A model generated the notes under the pieces. The model made no database searches. It was not told where the DNA came from and saw nothing but the letters and a program-made list of their open reading frames with translations. This document shows, piece by piece, positions 11,101 through 22,400 of a stretch of 64,000 nt of DNA; position 1 is the first letter of the stretch; the number at the start of each line of letters is the position of its first letter. Source of the stretch: Membranipora membranacea. Lineage: Eukaryota; Bryozoa; Gymnolaemata; Cheilostomatida; Membraniporidae. The stretch lies in the NCBI GenBank assembly GCA_914767715.1, contig OU612072.1, forward strand, positions 1,924,001 to 1,988,000. Reading direction: 5' to 3'. The translations under genes were made by a program, and so were the position numbers.

Positions 11101-12483
11101 GATAATAGGAGCACGTTATTAAATTATGTGCAGGTAGAGAGAACTACGTGATGTACATAGCAGCAGCTGATGTGTTTGGTAATAAATTGGGCTCTTGGAT
11201 ACTTTGGAATACGATATGATTTTAAGCGCACAACAGTTTCATTTTCCTTTTACATTATCATAAAGTTGCAAATCCTGTATGGATCGGCTTGACGTTCAAG
11301 GATTCCCATTCAATCAATGACTTGGGAACAGAGAGAGCTTTGGATTCTTGGAGCAACTGGCCATCAGGCTATGACCCTAACAAGCATACTGGAGACTGTG
11401 TCTTTGCAAGCGCTGACGGTTGGATAAGAAGCGGATGTGATGAGCCTATATTGGGTGTAGCTTGCTATACAACGTTAAAGACTGGTAAATTAGTCTCCTG
11501 TAGTTTATCACGCCTGTACAACTACTTTTGTTGATAGAGGTTCGGTGGCAAGAGTCGCCACGGTGCGTATACCGCATTCAAAATAAGATATAACTTCTAC
11601 TGATGGAGCAAAATCTGAGTAGGTCTGTGTCAGTAACCCTTTTTAGATCTGGTAGAAAGTTGTTAATAATAAACAGAGAGGGCTTGGTCTGCCTTCTACT
11701 TTAGATGGTTGCATACAAGGTGGTTTCCCTGGGTTATTTTGTTAGGTGTCTAGTGAGACAACCCTGAACAGATCCAAAACATCTGAAAATATGCATATAT
11801 ATATTAGCATATAGTATGAAATAATTGCAATGTGACGCCATATGAAGTTTTTTTGCCCATTTCTGACTCTTTCTTACCGATAGAAAATTGTTGTGATTGA
11901 AGCTCCAACTGTTTAGAGCAGTGTACAATATTGGGCAAACTTGTTTTTGCAGGACACAATGTTATAACTATCCATTGATCTGTGATGGTAACTGAATCAT
12001 GACACTATGCTACTTTACATGATCTCCAGTTTAACAAAGTACTCCTCATTTTTGAGTTACTAATTTGCTGAAAAAAATCATCCAGATAATAATGTTTAAT
12101 TGCTTTCGTTTTTACCCTAGAGGTCACATGACCTGTCATAACACAATGTTATATATCTTATAATAATTAAAACAAGAAAAGGTAGTAGTAACTTATTAAC
12201 TTATGTTAATCAGAAAAGCTGCTGTGATGTTTACTTTTATGGCAAACATAAAACTGGTTATTGAAAATATCATGAATTTTCAACTCATTTGTACTGTTTC
12301 TCTGTTTCAGTTAATGGGGGTTGGACTATTTGGTCTGATTGGTCAGCCTGCTCAGCTACTTGTGGTGAGCAGAGTTTCAGGGTCAGGAGAAGGTCGTGTA
12401 CGTCCCCACATCCGATATATAATGGTGATAAGTGTCGGGGCACGGATAAAGGGACTAAGAGCTGTCACATGTCCGAGTGCTGA
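5094..12483 (+). CDS. Secreted LU - CTLD(NIDO inserted) - TSP1 protein, complete, 540 aa
   Basis: Ten exons: 5094-5142, 5760-5863, 6227-6434, 7976-8176, 8384-8511, 8972-9158, 9538-9629, 10251-10512, 11266-11484, 12311-12483. They total 1,623 bases, all junction phases agree, and the stop is TGA 12481-12483. The first exon encodes a signal peptide (MNLVTLLRWGVIFLTLG). Domains are LU (about residues 22-112), CTLD first half (121-187), NIDO (188-410), CTLD second half (411-483) and TSP1 (484-540). No membrane segment or GPI signal follows the TSP1 repeat, so the protein should be secreted. LU, CTLD and TSP1 are protein- or glycan-binding folds and NIDO is an extracellular-matrix module, which suggests an adhesion or recognition role (inference). 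The order is unfamiliar to me. A candidate polyadenylation signal AATAAA is at 12939-12944. Exon limits are read by eye and need transcript support. Confidence 0.82.
5760..6434 (+). CDS. Ly6/uPAR (LU, three-finger) domain exons
   Basis: Exons 5760-5863 and 6227-6434 encode about 103 residues. The spacing is typical of LU domains: an early cysteine (GHCLQQK), paired cysteines in the middle, and the diagnostic end CCTGDFCN. The intron between them is phase 0; the block is bounded by phase-1 introns, as expected for a shuffled module. LU domains bind proteins at cell surfaces. Confidence 0.85.
6833..6935 (+). mobile_element. SINE body fragment
   Basis: The stretch from tagcctagtttgcccaccct through ggccccaaaaggggcac matches the 3' body of the complete SINE at 55518-55760, which has the same short hairpin (ggcccc.aaaggggc). 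The tRNA-like head is missing. It lies in the intron before the first CTLD exon. Confidence 0.7.
7165..7850 (-). mobile_element. 5'-truncated LINE, ORF2 C-terminus and 3' tail
   Basis: The - strand is open from 7834 to 7268. It encodes the C-terminal region of a non-LTR retrotransposon polyprotein, with motifs FYFQFIHCYLIYGI and QQKRALRIVANV, ending after the usual conserved tail. The 3' UTR runs to caataaaagtatatatatat. A diverged relative is at 61799-62500. It is inserted in an intron of the LU/CTLD/NIDO gene, antisense to it. Confidence 0.8.
7976..8176 (+). CDS. C-type lectin-like domain, N-terminal half
   Basis: 67 codons, phase 1 in and phase 1 out. The sequence fits the first half of a CTLD: paired cysteines (CGIGE...DKWCVV), helix 1 with its cysteine (AAKNWCRSRG), the strand GVFLPI and helix 2 (ISKHLQAWI). 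It stops just before the expected WIGL strand, which is found 3.1 kb downstream in the exon at 11266. No CTLD second half lies in the following intron. Confidence 0.8.
8384..10512 (+). CDS. Nidogen-type NIDO domain, four exons
   Basis: Exons 8384-8511, 8972-9158, 9538-9629 and 10251-10512 encode about 223 residues carrying the NIDO signature in order: YPYGLPVGD, then VCTNGIISLG, APFWADV, WALIVTWQNVAAYG, FQCVIAVNGDLDTYVLFIYG and the closing SNVGKAGQWLFRV. The last exon must start at 10251 (acceptor ataattttag); a later AG at 10277 would break the frame and lose the FQCVIAV motif. The module enters and leaves in phase 1. NIDO domains occur in nidogen, tectorins and mucin-like matrix proteins. 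Confidence 0.87.
11266..11484 (+). CDS. C-type lectin-like domain, C-terminal half
   Basis: 72 codons that begin at the CTLD core strand VWIGLTFKDS and continue through SWSNWPSGYDP, GDCVFA, DGWIRSGCDE and ILGVACY, which supplies the two closing cysteines. The calcium-site motifs EPN, QPD and WND of sugar-binding lectins are absent, so classic Ca-dependent glycan binding is doubtful. Phase 1 in and out. Confidence 0.85.
12311..12483 (+). CDS. Thrombospondin type 1 repeat and C-terminus
   Basis: A single exon encodes one full TSP1 repeat: the tryptophan ladder WTIWSDWSACSATCG, basic strand RVRRRSC and six cysteines, ending MSEC and TGA. WxxW motifs in this fold are usually C-mannosylated. The terminal location and immediate stop indicate a soluble product. 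Confidence 0.88.
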
Positions 12484-14151
12484 GTATGTACTATGACAGT
12501 GACTGTGTAAATATCCCCCAAACTTACAGTTTTTAGTTGTACTTTTCGGATGTCATTTGTTATGCTTCTAAATACCAAGATGATATTGACTACTTTTGTT
12601 CAACATTTGTTTCTGCAAACTTGTTGGAATTTGTGGTCGTGACAGTTCGGATGGTTATTTCAAAATACAAACATGTTTTGTGTTACCACAATATTTGATT
12701 TGGTAGTGGTGTAAAAAATCACATAAGAAATGAATATGTGTGCTAATATAAGATATAAGACATAAAACAAAGCTGTATTAATAAGAATTGCTTTGGTGTT
12801 CATTAAATGTGTGAATATATGGCTGCTCACATTATGGTTACTCTATGTGTCAGGGCAAAGTAGACGTTAGGGTAATCGGTAGGCTCCTAAGTGAGAATTA
12901 GTAGAGTTTTTTTTCAAATGAACCCACTACGGCTTGCCAATAAATATTTGCGTGAAGCGCTCTGAAATGTTTTGAAACCTTCAGAACAGGAAATTTCTTT
13001 GTGCCTTACTCTATATTATAAGAGTGTTCCTTAGCCATGATTACTGATGAGTGAAAAGTTACTGGGAACTCTAGTAGTGAGCAACCTTTCATTTCGTTTA
13101 TTTGTTTCGAATCAACAAGCTGTTTAAACCATTGTGTCTGTTCCAATCTTGTTTTGGCGAGCTTTATTTGGGTGTTGACTAAGGGATGGGGGACAAAGCT
13201 TGTCAGCCTTTGCATTGAACCCCTCAAAATAAGGTTCACTCCAAAAGAGGGGTTTTGAGGGAATTCTGAGATATATTTAATTGCCCCTTTTGGCGAAGAA
13301 AATCTGTAGATCAACAAAAACGAACAGCTGAACTTGGAGAGTCATGTCAAATGAGAATGCTGATGTGAACTGTTATACACTGAGATAAAGGGCAGTTATT
13401 GATTCAAATTAAATTTTGATAGAATGTAGAGATAACTTGGTGTTGGTTGATAACCATCTCAGGATCCAAACAACATTGTCTCAGTGCTCAGACTGCTGAA
13501 TGCGTGAGTTTGCGGTGTTGTATTGTTGGATAATTTAATGCTGCCAACTGATACATGCAGCCGTCTAAGTACTAAGACTACAGGCACACACTTTCAGACT
13601 GATTGTGACCATGAACAACCAAATCAGAATGCAGTTTACAACACACAAGGTCATTGAGAGACATCACAGACAATTTCAGAATAGCATGGGATAATTGTGA
13701 GTTAAAGAGCAGTGGAACTCAGTGACAATCAAAATGTTTTCATTCCATAATGGGAGGCAATTTAAATATGCAGTCAATTGGCGTGAGTGGTTACATGTGT
13801 GTAGGAGATAACAGACATTCACAAGCACTCATACACTCATCAAGACACATCTGGTCTTGCAACTTCAGGATTCGTGATCCATTTCAAAGTAGAACTTGGA
13901 GGCAAGGACAGTGACTACTCGTAGTAGTTTGTAATTGGTAAACCATACATACATAAGCAGAAATTGCTCATTTATTTTGCAGGAAGTATCGCTCAAATAT
14001 AATACGAACAAATGTATTGATATTATTTCTGTTCAATCATAACCGTGATGTATATTTTGAGATGGTAAACCTATTTCCATATAGCAATTAATGTAATATT
14101 CTATGAGCTAAAATCATTTCTCTTTGAAATTCCTGTTTGAAGATACTCTTC
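12484..14151. other. Region between two convergent genes
   Basis: Holds the 3' UTRs of the LU/CTLD/NIDO/TSP1 gene (+) and of the large receptor gene (-). Candidate polyadenylation signals are AATAAA at 12939-12944 on + and at 13976-13971 on -. I see no further exon. Confidence 0.5.
13971..13976 (-). promoter_or_regulatory. Candidate polyadenylation signal of the receptor gene
   Basis: AATAAA on the - strand (plus tttatt), 176 bases beyond the stop codon at 14152-14154. It is the nearest canonical hexamer. Position only; cleavage site not visible. Confidence 0.35.
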
Positions 14152-16411
14152 CTATTCTTCTGGTTCTGTCTCTTCTGCAGCTGTCGGCTCTTCCTCTGCA
14201 GCTGTCGTCTCTTCTTCTGCGGCTGTCGGCTCATCCTCTGCAGCTGTTGTATCTTCTTCTGGCGATGTTGGCTCTCCTTCTGCAGGAGTTGGCTCTTCTT
14301 CTGGCTGTGTCGGCTCTTCTTCTGGCGATGTTGGCTCTTCTTCTGCAGGTAAAGACTCCTCTTCAGGCGATGTTGGCTCTTCTTCTGGCGATGTTGGCTC
14401 TTCTTCTGCAGGTGAAGACTCCTCTTCTGGCTGTGTCGGCTCTTGTTCTTCGGGAGGAGGTATCATCTCTTCTTCTGCAGGTGCCGGCTCTTCTTCAGGA
14501 GGTGTCGGCTCCTCCTCTTGAGGAGGTGGTGTAAACTCTTCTTCAGCAGGTGTTGGCTGATCCTCTGCAGGTGCCGACTCTTCTTCTGGTGGTGTCGGCT
14601 GATCATCTGCAGGTGTCGGGTCTACTTCCGCAGGTGTAGGCACTTCCTCTGGCTCTATATCCATGAATTCAGGTTCTAATTCTGGAGGAGGAGGAGGAAG
14701 AGGTGAAGGGTCTGCTACTGGAGGTATAGGCTCTTCACTTGGAGGTGGAGGTTGGGGCGTAAAGGACGGTGTAGGTTTAGTTGGAGTAAATTGAGAGGGC
14801 GCAACGGACGGTGTAGGTCTAGTTGGAGTAGGAGGTTTGGGCTTAGAAGACGGTGTAGGTTTGGGCGTAGAAGACGGTGTAGGTTTGGGCGTAGAAGACG
14901 GTGTAGGTTTGGGCGTAGAAGACGGTGTAGGTTTGGGCGTAGAAGACGGTGTAGGTTTGGGCGTAGAAGACGGTGTAGGTTTGGGCGTAGAAGACGGTGT
15001 AGGTTTGGGCGTAGAAGACGGTGTAGGTTTGGGCGTAGAAGACGGTGTAGGTTTGGGCATAGAAGACGGTGTAGGTCTAGTTGGAGTAGGAGGTTTGGGC
15101 TTAGAAGACGGTGTAGGTTTGGGCGTAGAAGACGGTGTAGGTTTGGGCGTAGAAGACGGTGTAGGTTTGGGCGTAGAAGACGGTGTAGGTTTGGGCATAG
15201 AAGACGGTGTAGGTTTAGTCGGAGTTGGAGGCGTAACAGCCAGTGTAGGTTTAGTTGGCGGGGTCTGTTGAGTCGGAGGCTGAGGTGGGGATGGAAGATC
15301 AGGGGGCTCTTCAATTGTCTCCTCAGAAACTACAAGGGATAACATGTGAGGTATACAGTCACCGGTATAACCTGCCCAAGATTTTATTGAGAGTAGGGTA
15401 GTAAGCATACACGGCAACCTAACTAATCAAACTTAAAACTTACACATTACGATCATGCAGGCCAAAAAACAGATAGCGACAGCTTATATAAAAGCTCATC
15501 ATGACTAAGAATAAATCCACACAATAAACAAGAAAATTCAGATTAGATTGAGGACTATCGTGAATAGAAACAACTAAACATCATTGGCGTGGGTGCTGTT
15601 TGCTTGTCAATTGTCTCAAATCTATCTGCCTAACAGTCCATGGTTGATATTTTAACTAAGGTTGTGGATTTTGATGTTGTATGTCAATAAGACATAACAT
15701 ACCATAAGTGTGGTGTGAGACCTTGCCTTTCATCTGCGGATCACCTCCAACATTAATGACTCTTGACATGACTAGAAAAATAAATTTCAACTGGCCTCAG
15801 GTAAAGATATGGGAATTATGAAGATATGTCGAACAATAACATTGTCTCCATTTAATCGATCACTGAACTATCACCTTGAAGTCAACCACCGATGCTGATC
15901 AACAAGCTGAATATAGACAGCTTGAATTCACCCAATCTTTATCATTACTATCCATAGCCATAATTTTTGCCACAAAATACCTTTTATATCAGGCCAAGTC
16001 TCTGATTATGCTTTGTTTCACTATCTCTGATTTTATTTGATAAATATCAAGCTATCGCTCATTAGCATGACTGGTATCTATTAGAAATCCAACTACTGAC
16101 GCCACCAAGATGGCAGGCAGTTAATGACATTTGAGTATCTTCATTCATGACTCCTGTTTTGATATTTTATTCATGATACTGACTAATCTAACCCACCTTA
16201 TAAATTGGAGCCACACCATTTGCTATTCAGGACGATCACCATGATGAATAAAAAAATAATACAGAATGACAACTCCTTTATGCGTTCTTTTCAACCGAGC
16301 GTGTATTTATGCAGCCTATTTTAGTTTTAATTACTAGTTGATTGATAGCAGATAACTCCTTACCTGTTCCTGCTGTAGCTAAGTCCTTCTCCTCGTCCGG
16401 TTTTCTTTGTC
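14152..16411 (-). CDS. Receptor cytoplasmic tail with Pro/Thr/Ser octapeptides and Glu-rich repeats
   Basis: Exons 16364-16411 (16 codons) and 14152-15329 (393 residues and stop). The terminal exon starts at 15329 after the acceptor cccttgtag; the frame stays open further upstream to a Met at 15417, but that is intron. First comes a proline-rich block with about 16 copies of PKPTPSST, then roughly 200 residues dominated by Glu, Pro, Thr and Ala (EEEPTSPEE-type units). No tyrosine signalling motif is visible. Many PxxP motifs could bind SH3 domains (inference). Confidence 0.8.
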
Positions 16412-19400
16412 CTGAAATTTAGAAATCAGATCTCAGATGTGAGATTGTCTATAAAGTCTTGGATAAGCTTTTATCATTATTCTTAACTTATAACTCTGCA
16501 TTTAATTTTAGCGATTCTAAAACACCTTCTTGTTGGCTACTTTGAGGTTAGATATATACAGGTTGTTTATCATGTAATAGGTTATATATCATAAATGGGT
16601 TATATATCATATAGGTCAAATATCATCTATAGGTTATATGTCATATATATTTATAGGTTATCTGTCATATAAGAGGGAAACATACAAAACTAGAAAAGCA
16701 TGAAAATAAAATGAGATCATCAACACATTGGTATGGGCCTGCTAATCATATGACTGGATAGCACAAAGGGTAACTAGGTGGATCTGTAAACTTTCCAGTA
16801 AACCTCTTTAAACAAATATACAAACACAGACATTCTAAAATAACCGGTATTCATACATTTTATGCGGTTATGGCCCCCAAACTGCAGAGAGAGATTGTTT
16901 TTAATGGTTGATGATTCAAGTAACTACATGAATGTTTAATTTCAATGACCAATGACCAATTGACATTTTGCTCACCTAACATGAACAGCTAGTCAAAATG
17001 TTTGTGCTGCTAAATGCGAAAACAGAGACATGACATTTATGTCATTCAGTAAAAGCAAACGACAAAATTATGAATTCGATAACATGATCCCCTCCAACTC
17101 GAGATTTAGATTTTTATACCTGTTACAACCCTTTACCACAGGTAGATTAATATTATTTTAACTGTATGGCAATGTCACACCCCTCCCCCCCCAATATATA
17201 ATATATCAACGATTAACACAATATAGATTAAAAAAAGTAACATCTCACCTCTTATGAATGCAATAATCAGTATCATCAGGGCAAGCATAGATATAATAAC
17301 ACTTCCTGACACCAATAGGAGCAGGATCGGGAGCCTCTCGTCCTCTAAAGCAGCTGCTATATCTCTATACAGACATACTCCATAGTGGCAATGTCCTCCA
17401 GATTCACAGGGTACTGTCTAAAATAGTAGAGACAAATGGAAACCCCTGTTGCATTATAAATACCAGGGTAACATCGAGGTCGATCCTTTATTGAAGTACC
17501 TATGAGTCGTATCCAAATTTTATCAAGTGTCCCAGCAGGGTCTCAGCGACATATAAGGTCCCGCAACTCTAGCATGTAGACTGTGTTAAATATGATGGTG
17601 ATGGGTGAAGTGGTATGGCTTATGGGGTGCTTGTCGCTCACACCATCAACCCATTCTTGGGGATGATGAGATAGAGCAATTGGATTTGGTTTTTGGAATT
17701 CACTGATGAGGCCCACTGAAGGAGATTTCTAGCTGTCTATGCATTTCCTTCCTTCACCTCCCATAAAGTGTCTGCCTATCAATAAACCAAACTCCCTCAC
17801 CTATTTACTTTATTGGATCGATGTTTCTTCAATGGAAGGTCTGGAAATATTATAGCTGCAGCTCAATTTCATTATTAAAACATGATTTTTTTGGAAAAAT
17901 ATTTTTTGTTGTCAATAACACTTGAAGAGGAAACAAAAAAAGGTCTTTTTACTATAGCAAGAGAACAAAAGATTGAGAAGTTTAATCCTCTCTCAGATGC
18001 TTTGACTCAAACAGTTCAAAATAATTTGTGACTAGATCTGTCTCAGCTGAATTAAAAGTCAGCTGTTACCTGAATTGACTTAGCAAGATTCTAGCCTGTC
18101 ACAACTCTTGAAATGGTATATAGTTTGAAAGTATGCTAACAATCAGTTACTACAAACATTCTTAGCTAAGCTTGTCACCCTGTTTTTATAGTGCGTCTGC
18201 TTGGACAGGAACACACTCTTTTCATCTCCCTGAGTTTAATCCTGTCAAGTAATTGAGTATTTTCTCCAATGAACAGTTTTAACGATTTTAACAGAAATTA
18301 TAACACAAAAGCAAAATTTGGAACTCTGCATATATATACCCACATCATTCATTGTCTCTCTCGACACATATAGTCCCACATCATCACTCTCTCGATGCGC
18401 AATCGAACCTTGTCATAAATTACCAATTCATACCCGCAGCAAAGGTGAAAACTACTAACTCACCTTAGAACAAATACTGAAGGGCTCGCATTTATCATCA
18501 ATTATTACAGATCCCTCGGGGCAGTCACATTTATCAAGATGGCACCTGTAAGATAGTCCCAATGCTTTATGGCATGTCTTGCCTGTCTCACAACTCATAG
18601 CTATAGGTTTCTTTGCCTGTCCCAGGAATGTATCTGAATGTGAAAACACAAGCGGAAGTAACAATCATTAAATATTACAAACACAAATGGTAAGATTAGC
18701 ACATGATATGAAATGCTGTCAGAAAACAAATATGCCAACCATCAAATGTCACAGGGAGTAACGGGTTCATGAATAGTCCCCAGGTAGACTCAGCAACCAT
18801 AGATCAGAGTTGTTGAACTTAGAATTTTAAACTCGTGCAGATGATAGTGATGACAATATATGATTGTATGACTTACATCACAATCCCAGATGGGATAAGC
18901 GCAATAAAAAAAGTGTGAAATGAAGTAAAACTTTGTACTCTAAAATATTAATACAAGACTGCTCAGCTTAAGGAACAAATGACTGACAGAATAAATCGAT
19001 GTGTTACATACCAGTACACTTGGGCTCTCCTTGATTGCAGCGCAGATTGATACAAGTCTGACCTTCTTCACACACGACCCCCTCACACTCATCAATGTCT
19101 GGCCCACATGGGCCATCACCAACTCGGCAGTAGCCAATATCGCACACACACATACCTATTGGAAACAATAAAAACAGAATACATGTAGTTTGAAATGTAG
19201 ATAAGTCATTTTACTATGAACATTGAGACTATATGAAGTAGTCAGGGTATAAATATATGTCTGCAGCTATCCAAAAATGTTTGGAAAGATAAAAATGATA
19301 TCTGCTTTTTGCAAGTGAGATAAATTTAGATTTGTATCGTTCATTGTTCATCGTTGCATTGTTTTATTGTTTTTAATAGATATAATGTTTTAAATAAGAT

Positions 19401-22400
19401 ATTGATCAAACTATAAGTTACCCGGCATGCTGTAGGTGGAGGTAGGGGATATTATATGGCTAATATCGGCTTTTATAATCCGATAAAACTCAATTATCAC
19501 TCTACTGCAATAGCGAAATGCCTGAAGCTTGTTCAAGTTTACTTTAGAAATAACTTTATTACCGTTTATACACTGCGATTTTCCTATCAAACTGCAATCA
19601 TGATTCCATCCACAATGCTGAGCAGAAGTTATCTGCGTATGAACCTCACATATATTCCCATATGTGTCAAGCTGATAGCCAGACTCACAAACACACATCC
19701 TCAGTCCTATGACACAAACCATGTGATCACCGCAGTGATCATCTCTCGAGCAAGGTGGGCACTGAAATAAAAGTAAAGTAAGGTGTGGGCACAACAATAA
19801 AAGCGAAACTGTGGCGAAATGATATTCATGGTGAAATCAAATGCAAAGAATTTATACAAAGCTCATAGGTCACCTTTATTTGGCTCCACAAGACAAAATA
19901 TTTTGGTATAATTCTAGAGTTCTCAATTTAGAATACTGCTTTGATTTCATGATCAGCCTGTGGCCCAGTTTAAACTGATTTTCACTCAAATTTGGGATAA
20001 GAAGGTACTAAAAAGGTAATATTTTGTGAACCTTTTTAGTACTTTTTCATCCCTGCTATGAGTGAAAGTCAGTTGAAACTGGGTCACAGGCTGTTCAAGA
20101 AACATAGAGCAGGATCCTTGACAAGACTCTAGAATGATAAAAAAAAACCTGATTCTGTCACAATCAATTTTACGGCACAGTCCAAGACAATGTATCCTGA
20201 CAATGGTTGGGTTGGTAAATGTAGTTTGACGACATACCTTCAAACACGCAATGTTGCTGAGCCAGATGCACTTCTCGTCGCTTGTTCTTGTCATAGATCT
20301 TACACACAAACATTCTCCAAACACACACACCTCTCCGGGGTTACTGCCACAATCAACTGCACAGTCATCTCCCATAAGAGCGCCTGTATTTTAAGTATAG
20401 TCATTATGAATGTAAAAAATGTTTAAAATGTAATCAGTTTTGAAAATGAAAGTTTATCCTCCCCAGAGCATACAGGTTTTTGAAAGATTATGGCCACCTC
20501 CCTGTTTCACGTAACATAATATGTGGAATCAAATACTCACTGTCAATTGATGTGAGGATGTAATGTATAGGTAAAATAAGGTGAGGAATTTTCTCAGCTT
20601 TTGGGTGCACCTCATAACCAATAGTTAATATTAAGATGAGCCCAATCAGTACAATCTCTTTTGCTATGATGGTTCGCCCCCAAACTTCCCTCCACAGCCC
20701 AAATTAAGTGCAGTCCAGTCTTAATAATAAACCTAGACAGGACTTGATACGGAGCATTAGCAATGAGGGGCTGAGGCATTTAATTATGGGCAATGTTACG
20801 ACATTGAATAGTGTAGTAGCATTTGCGTTATTGTTTTCGATGCTATCATTATAAAAAAGTATGTATTATTGAGCATTATCGATACAAAAGTATCAAAGTA
20901 AAAGTTTACATACCAGCACAAAATTTTCCGTCGCCAGCAAATCCTTGTCCGCATTCACATTCATAACTACCAGGTGTGTTAAAACAGATAGCATCACGAT
21001 CACAGTCATCTACTTCTCTCAAGCACTCATCGATATCTACGACATTCAAGAAATCAATGCTCTATACCAGGGGTGCCCAACCTTTTCATTGAGGGGGCCG
21101 CATCCACATATTGCAATGTCCCTGCGGGCCGCAATCTCACCATAAATCAAACATTCATATATTGGTGTGCAGTATTTTCATCTCTGCAGTAGGGAATTTA
21201 TTAATTGGAGCTCACTCAAATGCAATGGTTTGGGAATTCCAAAATACTGTGACTAGATGTAGAACGTTACTTATTATTGTACAAATGAGGAGTGATATAA
21301 GCATAGGGTGTGAAAATTGTTTTTGCGACTACGCAATTTTCTCAAACGGGTCGGGGGCCGCATGAAATTGAGTCAAGGGGCCGCATGCGGCACAAGGCCA
21401 CTCGTTGGGCAGCCCTGCTCTATACTATGACAGCATTGCACAGGATATTTGTAAATGGTAACTCTTTTGGATTCATTCAGAATCGGATCTGCTAGTATTA
21501 GCAAAGAAACTTTACCTCGGCAAACCTCGTCAGCTCCAACCTCAAAGTTCTCTGGGCAGTCGGGTGAATGACAGAGTCCATCACTACCCATCTCGTAGTT
21601 CCCTTGACATACACACCGGAATGATGTTGCTGTGTTGATACAATCTGCGTTACTGCCACATATACCTCTTCGCTCGGAGCACTCATCAATATCTGCACGA
21701 ATAAATTTCAAATCAATTGGTTGGCGACATCACATTCTAATTGATGATACTGTGAGAAACAAAGCCCTTACTGTTGAAAATAGTTTTGTATGTAGCTGTC
21801 CGGAATTGAAGACTGCCCACAGAACGTAACATGAGCTAATTTTTTCAGTAGTTGTAATATGTCCAGACACTCTTGTTTCAAGGAAGGAGTATTTAAATAA
21901 CTTCTTTTACTGTTATAGTTTGTTTTTTTGTCTTTTTCTTTTGCTTTGCCACCAAGTTTTTAAACCTTTTCCTCATAATGATTGAGGTTGCCAAAAAAAA
22001 AATTTTTTAACAAAAGATTTCAAAGCCCTTATGGGTAAAAAGTTATTTATAACATAGGAGATTGTATATCCTCTTATTCATTTACGATGTAAACATTAGG
22101 TATGGGTTCGACTGTACTCTAATAAACTTTTCCCATATATTCTACATAAATTAGGGATACATGTATCATTGTCAGGGTCTTCTCAACGTTTCATTTTCCA
22201 TAAGACATCAAAGCTTACCAACACAGTCAGTTCCATTTGATGAAAAACCATGAGGACAGCAGTAGTAGGACCCATCAAGATTGATACAACTTCTGCCTAA
22301 GCAGATTCCTGGTACTTCTACACACTCATTTGTGTCAGTACAGGTTCTGTCATATAGATTAACTCGATATCCAAAGTTACAAGGACAATTACCTGAACAA

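Noticed and set aside
14137-15342. Long open frames on + (Arg/Gly- and Gly/Val-rich) and a second - frame across the 24-bp repeat
   Set aside because: A repeat unit divisible by three without stops keeps several frames open. Only the - frame joined to the membrane exon has splice support and ends in a consistent stop.
15330-15417. Met start at 15417 for the tail protein
   Set aside because: An acceptor (cccttgtag) precedes 15329 and the phase matches the upstream exon; the sequence between is intron.
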